A stretch of 64,000 bases of DNA from an uncultured Lachnospiraceae bacterium (GTDB lineage Bacteria; Bacillota; Clostridia; Lachnospirales; Lachnospiraceae). Below are positions 59,679-64,000 of the stretch, one piece after another; positions within the stretch are counted from its first letter, which is position 1; every line of letters starts with the position of its first letter. The notes under the pieces were generated by a model. It was not told where the DNA came from, did not search any database, and was given only the letters and a program-made list of their open reading frames with translations. The stretch lies in the NCBI GenBank assembly GCA_910585905.1, contig CAJUID010000008.1:21974-85973 (forward strand). Reading direction: 5' to 3'. The translations under genes were made by a program, and so were the position numbers.

Positions 59679-60338
59679 ATGAGTCAGATAGCACCATCAA
59701 TACTGGCAGCGGATTTTAACCGCCTTGGCAGCCAGATTCGTGAATTAGAAGAAAATGATGTAAGAATTTTGCATATTGATGTAATGGATGGCATGTTTGT
59801 ACCGTCAATTTCATTTGGAATGCCGGTGATTTCTTCCATTCGTAAAGAAAGCAAACTGTTTTTTGACGTACATCTTATGGTGAAGGAGCCGATGCGTTAT
59901 ATTGAAGAATTTGTAAAGGATGGGGCAGATTCTATAACAATCCATGTGGAGGCTTGTGAGGATGTAAGGGCTACGCTCCAGAAAGTGAAAGAACAGGGGA
60001 TTCAGTGCGGCATTACATTAAACCCAGAAACACCAGTAGAAGCTGTCGTACCATATCTTGAGATGGTTGATATGGTTCTTGTGATGAGTGTGCATCCAGG
60101 TTTTGGCGGGCAGAAGCTGATACCAGAGACGCTTAAGAAGGTGGAATATCTGGCTGGGCTTAGGGAGGATCAAAATTTAGGGTTTAAGATTGAGATTGAT
60201 GGCGGTGTAAACCATAAAAATCTCGGAGAAGTAGTTTCTCTTGGCGTGGATATTGTCGTTGCCGGAACGGCTGTTTTCCGGGGAGACATTACGGAAAATA
60301 TGAAGATAGTAAAGGAGGTAATGGCGGATGCTTCTTGA
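59679..60338 (+). CDS. rpe: Ribulose-phosphate 3-epimerase
   Basis: Rpe interconverts ribulose-5-P and xylulose-5-P in the pentose phosphate pathway. ATG 59679 (GGAGGG upstream) gives SQIAPSILAADFNRLG as in other members. Metal and catalytic residues lie in HIDVMDGMFVPSISFG, DVHLMV, SVHPGFGGQKLIP and EIDGGVNHKN. 219 residues is typical. It overlaps the following PilZ gene by 11 bases. Confidence 0.97.
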   Translation: MSQIAPSILAADFNRLGSQIRELEENDVRILHIDVMDGMFVPSISFGMPVISSIRKESKLFFDVHLMVKEPMRYIEEFVKDGADSITIHVEACEDVRATLQKVKEQGIQCGITLNPETPVEAVVPYLEMVDMVLVMSVHPGFGGQKLIPETLKKVEYLAGLREDQNLGFKIEIDGGVNHKNLGEVVSLGVDIVVAGTAVFRGDITENMKIVKEVMADAS

Positions 60339-61068
60339 GAACATTCCATTAGGAAAGACTTTGGAAATATTCGTTGAGAGGGAGGATTACCGATATCGCT
60401 TGGTTAGTAAAGTGGAAGATACGAATGCATTTAGAGTTTGTGTGACGGCAATTGCATCCAGTGGCAGATTTTTTGAATTTATGCCAGAGGATAAAGTAAG
60501 GATTGTATACCGTGATCAAGATTTTATGTGGGAATGGGATAAGGTGAAGGCCGGTATTGCGAAGTTGGAGGGATTTCCGGTTCATTATTTTCAGATTATA
60601 GATAAGGGAAAGACATTTAACCGCAGAAATGCCTATCGTGTAAAACTGTTACAGGATGTTGTGCTTGGGTATTACAGAATACCAGGGCGTTCTGGAAGAT
60701 TTTACGATATACCGAAGATTCCCGCAGATTTGTTTGCCTCGAAGGAAGAAGAAGAGGTCTGGATTCGTAAGGCATCCCGGTCCGTCTATGTGAAAGGCAT
60801 GATTAAGGATGTTAGCGAGAATGGCGTCGGGCTTTACAGTGATGAAAAATTTGGAGTGGGGGACGGAGTGTTCTTTAATATCCCTTCTCCATACGGTGAT
60901 CTGCCGGTTAAGGCTTCGGTTGTCAGAAAAAATAAAATGAAATCTATTGAAAGCCGTTTTGATTATTATTATGGCTGTGCTCTTGTGAAATCAAGCCGCA
61001 AGCTTCTCCGCTATATTTATGACCTGCAAAGAGAATATTTGAAGAAGCAGAAGGAGGGAGGACGCTAG
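60328..61068 (+). CDS. YcgR-like PilZ-domain c-di-GMP effector
   Basis: The N-terminal YcgR-type domain (about 1-90: IPLGKTLEIFVEREDYRYRLVSKVE) precedes a PilZ domain with the c-di-GMP motif NRRNAYRV (RxxxR, about 94-101) and the second motif DVSENGVGLYS (D/NxSxxG). There is an insertion of about 50 residues between them (YRIPGRSGRFYDIPKIPADL...), longer than usual. It has no signal or membrane segments. YcgR proteins slow flagella or act on envelope targets after c-di-GMP binding. No flagellar genes are in the window, so the target is unknown. Confidence 0.88.
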   Translation: MLLENIPLGKTLEIFVEREDYRYRLVSKVEDTNAFRVCVTAIASSGRFFEFMPEDKVRIVYRDQDFMWEWDKVKAGIAKLEGFPVHYFQIIDKGKTFNRRNAYRVKLLQDVVLGYYRIPGRSGRFYDIPKIPADLFASKEEEEVWIRKASRSVYVKGMIKDVSENGVGLYSDEKFGVGDGVFFNIPSPYGDLPVKASVVRKNKMKSIESRFDYYYGCALVKSSRKLLRYIYDLQREYLKKQKEGGR

Positions 61069-61154
61069 GGGATAGTGAAATATCCCACAGCAGAGCAACA
61101 GGGCATTTTCCTGTTGCTTCGCGGGAATAAAGAGGGCAGCAGGAAGGGATAACT

Positions 61155-61823
61155 ATGCTTGGTAGGACTCTGATTATTTCAGGCGGTGTATTAGACATTG
61201 CTTTTGCGAAAGAATATTTGAGTGATAAAGAGTTTGATACTGTTGTTTGTGCCGACTCTGGACTGGACAGCGCATATGAGCTGGGGCTTCCAGTTCATTA
61301 TGCGATGGGCGATTTTGACAGCGTTTCTCCAGAAAGAAAGAATCAGTATCAGAATACAGAGGAGGGAGCCGGGACGAAATTTGTGGCATACCCGCAAGAA
61401 AAGGATGCGACCGATACACATATTGTTTTGGACTGGGTGACAGAGCATTTTCCAGAGGAGATTGTGATACTGGGGGCAACGGGTAAGCGGTTAGACCATT
61501 TTCTTGCCAATCTCAATATATTGTTAAAGCCATTATCATATGGGATTCCGGCGTATATCGTAGACAGGCATAATAAAATTTACATGATGGACCACAGCGG
61601 TGTAGTTCAAAAGAAAGAATTATATGGAAAATATATTTCTCTTATTCCTTTTACCCATGAGGTGACAGGAGTCTGCTTGAAAGGGTTTCGGTATGAACTT
61701 CATGGCCGTACCCTGGTTCTGGGCGAAAGTATCGGCGTTAGTAATGAAATGGGGGCTGGGAAGGATTCAGCCCTGATTAAATTTGATAAAGGCATCTTGA
61801 TTGTAGTGGAGTCGATGGATTAA
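61155..61823 (+). CDS. thiN: Thiamine pyrophosphokinase
   Basis: ThiN transfers pyrophosphate from ATP to thiamine, forming the cofactor TPP. Conserved elements: VVCADSGLDSAYELG, YAMGDFDSV (substrate Asp), YPQEKDATDTHIVLDW, ILGATGKRLDHFLAN and ISLIPFTHEVTGV. 222 residues is normal. It follows the PilZ gene after 86 bases that contain a GC hairpin (GCAACAGG/CCTGTTGC, about 61093-61116). The enzyme needs free thiamine, so a phosphatase must act on the monophosphate made by ThiE (see the HAD gene). The stop codon lies in its own terminator stem. Confidence 0.94.
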   Translation: MLGRTLIISGGVLDIAFAKEYLSDKEFDTVVCADSGLDSAYELGLPVHYAMGDFDSVSPERKNQYQNTEEGAGTKFVAYPQEKDATDTHIVLDWVTEHFPEEIVILGATGKRLDHFLANLNILLKPLSYGIPAYIVDRHNKIYMMDHSGVVQKKELYGKYISLIPFTHEVTGVCLKGFRYELHGRTLVLGESIGVSNEMGAGKDSALIKFDKGILIVVESMD

Positions 61824-61857
61824 GTTTTTTAATGGGAACTTAATCCATCGAGTTTTT
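61812..61857 (+). terminator. Strong terminator overlapping the thiN stop codon
   Basis: A perfect 15-bp stem (61812-61826 with 61837-61851, loop of ten bases) is followed by GTTTTTGAT. The left arm contains the last sense codons and the TAA stop of thiN, so the coding end is constrained by the hairpin. Confidence 0.92.
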
Positions 61858-61990
61858 GATTCTCGCGTACGCAACGAGCCAAACGCAAGCTTGCTTGCAC
61901 TTGGCGACTGCGCGCGGGTCACATACCCCGCTGCTCTGCAGCGTTGCAAGTTTGATACCCCGTTGCTTGCAGCGGGGTTGTTGATTGGGG
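61858..61990. repeat. GC-rich multi-hairpin intergenic element
   Basis: Three nested or tandem stems: GCCAA..GCAAG / CTTGC..TTGGC (about 61878-61905), CGCTGC/GCAGCG (about 61930-61945) and CCCCGTTGC/GCAGCGGGG (about 61958-61979). Composition is much more GC-rich than the flanks. Short pieces of similar sequence (ATACCCCGC.GC) recur within it and, inverted, near 20875-20892 in the uppS leader. This looks like a REP-type dispersed element; frames crossing it on the minus strand are not genes. Confidence 0.6.
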
Positions 61991-62014
61991 ATGCGAAAAT
62001 CATAGAAAATAAGC

Positions 62015-62043
62015 TTGCAATGAGGGGGCTTTTGTGATAGACT
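62015..62043 (+). promoter_or_regulatory. Promoter of rpsB-tsf
   Basis: TTGCAA (62015-62020) and TAGACT (62038-62043) are 17 bases apart. The start near 62050 leaves a ~220-base leader, long enough for an S2-type autoregulatory structure, though I cannot match a known one. A second weaker set (TTGACG at about 62061) follows. Confidence 0.6.
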
Positions 62044-62268
62044 AAGCAAGTGCGTTGCGTATTGACGGGATTTTTGTATATTTTTGTATTGGAAACATTA
62101 TTGGAGCGTTTTGCGATAGTGGAGTATAGTTGGAAGGATATGCAGAAATGAAATAATACGGGGAACTAAATAAATATAATAAGCACGTATGCGGATTGCG
62201 CATTGGTGCCCAAAGGGTCATGCGTTTGGAAGTGTGCGGAAGCAGAAAAACCAATTGGAGGTATTGGC

Positions 62269-62991
62269 ATGAGTGTAATTTCAATGAAACAGTTACTGGA
62301 GGCAGGTGTTCATTTTGGACATCAGACAAGAAGATGGAACCCTAAAATGGCAGAGTACATCTACACAGAGCGCAATGGCATCTACATTATTGACCTGCAG
62401 AAATCCGTAGGCATGGTAGACACAGCTTACAACGCTGTAAAAGACATTGTTGCAAATGGTGGTACGGTCCTTTTTGTGGGTACAAAGAAACAGGCACAGG
62501 ATTCCATTAAGTCAGAGGCAGAGCGCTGTGGTATGTACTATGTAAATGAGAGATGGCTTGGCGGTATGCTTACAAACTTTAAGACAATTCAGGCGCGTAT
62601 CAAGAGATTAAAAGATATTGAGACAATGTCAGAAGATGGTACGTTTGATGTTCTTCCAAAGAAAGAAGTAATTGGCCTGAAAAAAGAGTGGGATAAGCTT
62701 GAGAAAAACCTTGGCGGAATCAAGGATATGAAGCGGGTGCCTGATGCTATTTTTGTAGTAGATCCAAAGAAAGAAAGAATCTGTATTCAGGAAGCACATA
62801 TATTAGGTATTCCTCTGATCGGTATTGCAGATACTAACTGTGATCCGGAAGAGCTTGATTATGTAATCCCTGGCAATGATGATGCAATTAGAGCAGTAAA
62901 GCTTATTGTTTCTAAAATTGCGGATGCTGTTATTGAAGCAAACCAGGGTGAGTCTATGGCAGAAGGCGAAGAAGAGGCTGCTGAGGCTTAA
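62269..62991 (+). CDS. rpsB: Small-subunit ribosomal protein S2
   Basis: S2 is a late-assembling 30S protein. ATG 62269 follows TTGGAGG; the frame is open further upstream without ribosome site. Family motifs: LLEAGVHFGHQTRRWNPKM, YIYTERNGIYIIDLQKS, VLFVGTKKQAQ, ERWLGGMLTNFKTI and VVDPKKERICIQEAHILGIPLIGIADTNCDPE. 240 residues includes the acidic tail. tsf follows after 36 bases. Confidence 0.97.
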   Translation: MSVISMKQLLEAGVHFGHQTRRWNPKMAEYIYTERNGIYIIDLQKSVGMVDTAYNAVKDIVANGGTVLFVGTKKQAQDSIKSEAERCGMYYVNERWLGGMLTNFKTIQARIKRLKDIETMSEDGTFDVLPKKEVIGLKKEWDKLEKNLGGIKDMKRVPDAIFVVDPKKERICIQEAHILGIPLIGIADTNCDPEELDYVIPGNDDAIRAVKLIVSKIADAVIEANQGESMAEGEEEAAEA

Positions 62992-63027
62992 TCATAATTC
63001 AAAAAAGAAATAATGGAGGAAAAGAAA

Positions 63028-63963
63028 ATGGCTATTACAGCTTCACAGGTAAAAGAATTAAGAGAAATGACTGGCGCTGGAATGATGGATTGTAAGAAGG
63101 CTCTTACAAACACAGACGGCGATATGGATAAGGCAGTAGAGTGGTTAAGGGAAAATGGTCTTGCAAAGGCAGAGAAGAAGTCTGGGCGTATTGCAGCAGA
63201 GGGTATGGTTGCGGTTGACGTTTCAGAAGATGGCAAGGCAGCTTCTATTGTTGAAGTGAATAGTGAAACTGACTTTGTGGCAAAGAATGAGAAATTTCAG
63301 ACTTATGTTGCAGAAGTGGCTGCACAGGCTAAGTCAACTTCTGCTGCTGATATTGATGCATTCCTTGCAGAGCCATGGGCTGCAGAGGCTGGACAGACTG
63401 TAGAAGAGAAATTAAAATCTATGATTGCTGTTATTGGTGAGAATATGACAATCCGCCGTTTCCAGAAAGTGGAGACAACAGGACTTGTTGTTTCTTATAT
63501 CCATGCAGGCGGAAAGATTGGTGTTTTGGTAGAAGCTGACACAGATTCATCTAGTGATGGCGTAAAGGATTGTTTAAAGAATGTAGCTATGCAGATTGCG
63601 GCGTTAAATCCTAAGTATGTTTCTTCGGATGATGTAGATGAGGATTACAAAGAGCATGAGAAGTCTATTCTTTTGGCTCAGGCTAAAAATGATCCGAAAA
63701 ATGCAAATAAGCCAGATAATATTATTGAAAAAATGATTATTGGACGCCTGAATAAAGAATTAAAGGAAGTGTGCCTGTTAGAACAGGAGTATGTAAAGGC
63801 TGAAAATAAAGAGTCTGTTGGCAAGTATGTAGAGAACGTAGCAAAGGCTGAGGGCTGCAAACTGGTTGTAAAGAGCTTTGTACGTTTTGAGACTGGCGAA
63901 GGACTGGAGAAGAAGGAAGAGGATTTTGCTGCAGAAGTAGCTGCACAGATGGGAGGAAACTAA
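63028..63963 (+). CDS. tsf: Translation elongation factor Ts
   Basis: EF-Ts recharges EF-Tu by nucleotide exchange. ATG 63028 (GGAGG upstream) gives AITASQVKELREMTGAGMMDCKKAL, then VEWLRENGLAKAEKKSGR and the core VNSETDFVAKNEKF (the TDFV motif contacting EF-Tu). The C-terminal half contains the second core subdomain. 311 residues is normal. The gene ends 37 bases before the window edge, and the pyrH-frr pair that usually follows is at 19-20 kb instead. Confidence 0.97.
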   Translation: MAITASQVKELREMTGAGMMDCKKALTNTDGDMDKAVEWLRENGLAKAEKKSGRIAAEGMVAVDVSEDGKAASIVEVNSETDFVAKNEKFQTYVAEVAAQAKSTSAADIDAFLAEPWAAEAGQTVEEKLKSMIAVIGENMTIRRFQKVETTGLVVSYIHAGGKIGVLVEADTDSSSDGVKDCLKNVAMQIAALNPKYVSSDDVDEDYKEHEKSILLAQAKNDPKNANKPDNIIEKMIIGRLNKELKEVCLLEQEYVKAENKESVGKYVENVAKAEGCKLVVKSFVRFETGEGLEKKEEDFAAEVAAQMGGN

Positions 63964-64000
63964 GAGGATTAGTTTCTGTTAAAGATTCCTTATAAATATA

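Noticed and set aside
61840..62049. Minus-strand frames between thiN and rpsB
   Set aside because: They cross the GC-rich hairpin array; composition and structure fit an intergenic element and not a protein.

Overview
The window reads as a chromosomal stretch of an anaerobic, low-to-mid GC Gram-positive of the class Clostridia, most likely a Lachnospiraceae gut bacterium. The main pointers are a PolC-type replicase, an oxygen-independent class III ribonucleotide reductase, meso-DAP type MurE with DapF, the MEP isoprenoid genes dxr and ispG, PrkC/PrpC signalling, and Lachnospiraceae-style families such as DUF5685 and intramembrane-sensing kinase/ABC modules. I cannot name the species from sequence alone. 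I saw no tRNA, rRNA or CRISPR array.

Region 1-6.6 kb is visibly more AT-rich than the rest and looks like the end of a phage-like or integrative element: a 5'-truncated DnaE-type polymerase III alpha, an exported SH3 protein, an HPr-like protein without its phospho-histidine, an unknown basic protein, and nrdD-nrdG, closed by a bidirectional terminator at 6.53 kb. Region 6.6-18.3 kb is accessory chromosome: a secreted GH43 arabinanase with a lectin domain placed inside the catalytic fold, a DUF1905-thiE-HAD-thiD thiamine operon, a GH13 amylase fused in frame to a ribbon-helix-helix DNA-binding domain, dtd, and a DUF5685/J-domain/membrane protein/HD/M14 carboxypeptidase cluster.

Region 18.4-31.4 kb is a dense core set: bactofilin, pyrH, frr, uppS, cdsA, dxr, rseP, ispG, polC. 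It links nucleotide supply, ribosome recycling, undecaprenyl and phospholipid synthesis and replication. Region 31.5-37.7 kb holds a YugP-type metalloprotease and a response regulator/histidine kinase plus ABC transporter module that looks like an envelope-stress or antimicrobial-peptide system. Region 37.8-47 kb holds rplS, a leaderless SPOR amidase, a YprB-like nuclease, cls with a two-gene DUF4160 cassette inserted in its leader, ruvAB and a CgeB-like glycosyltransferase.

Region 47.1-64 kb is again core: dapF-murE-priA-def-fmt-rsmB-rlmN, then prpC-prkC-rsgA-rpe-PilZ-thiN, then rpsB-tsf. ThiN (61 kb) completes the thiamine route begun by ThiE/ThiD (10-12 kb). Several intergenic spaces carry structured or repeated DNA: an inverted-repeat-bounded element present twice (14.5 and 34.2 kb), a folded element at 39.45 kb with a promoter set exactly at its edge, a possible gene fossil at 41.1 kb and GC-rich hairpins at 61.9 kb. 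The strongest leads are the cassette in the cls leader, the RHH-GH13 fusion with an internal Shine-Dalgarno, the minisatellite inside polC, and the isoprenoid-synthase-like motifs of the DUF5685 protein.
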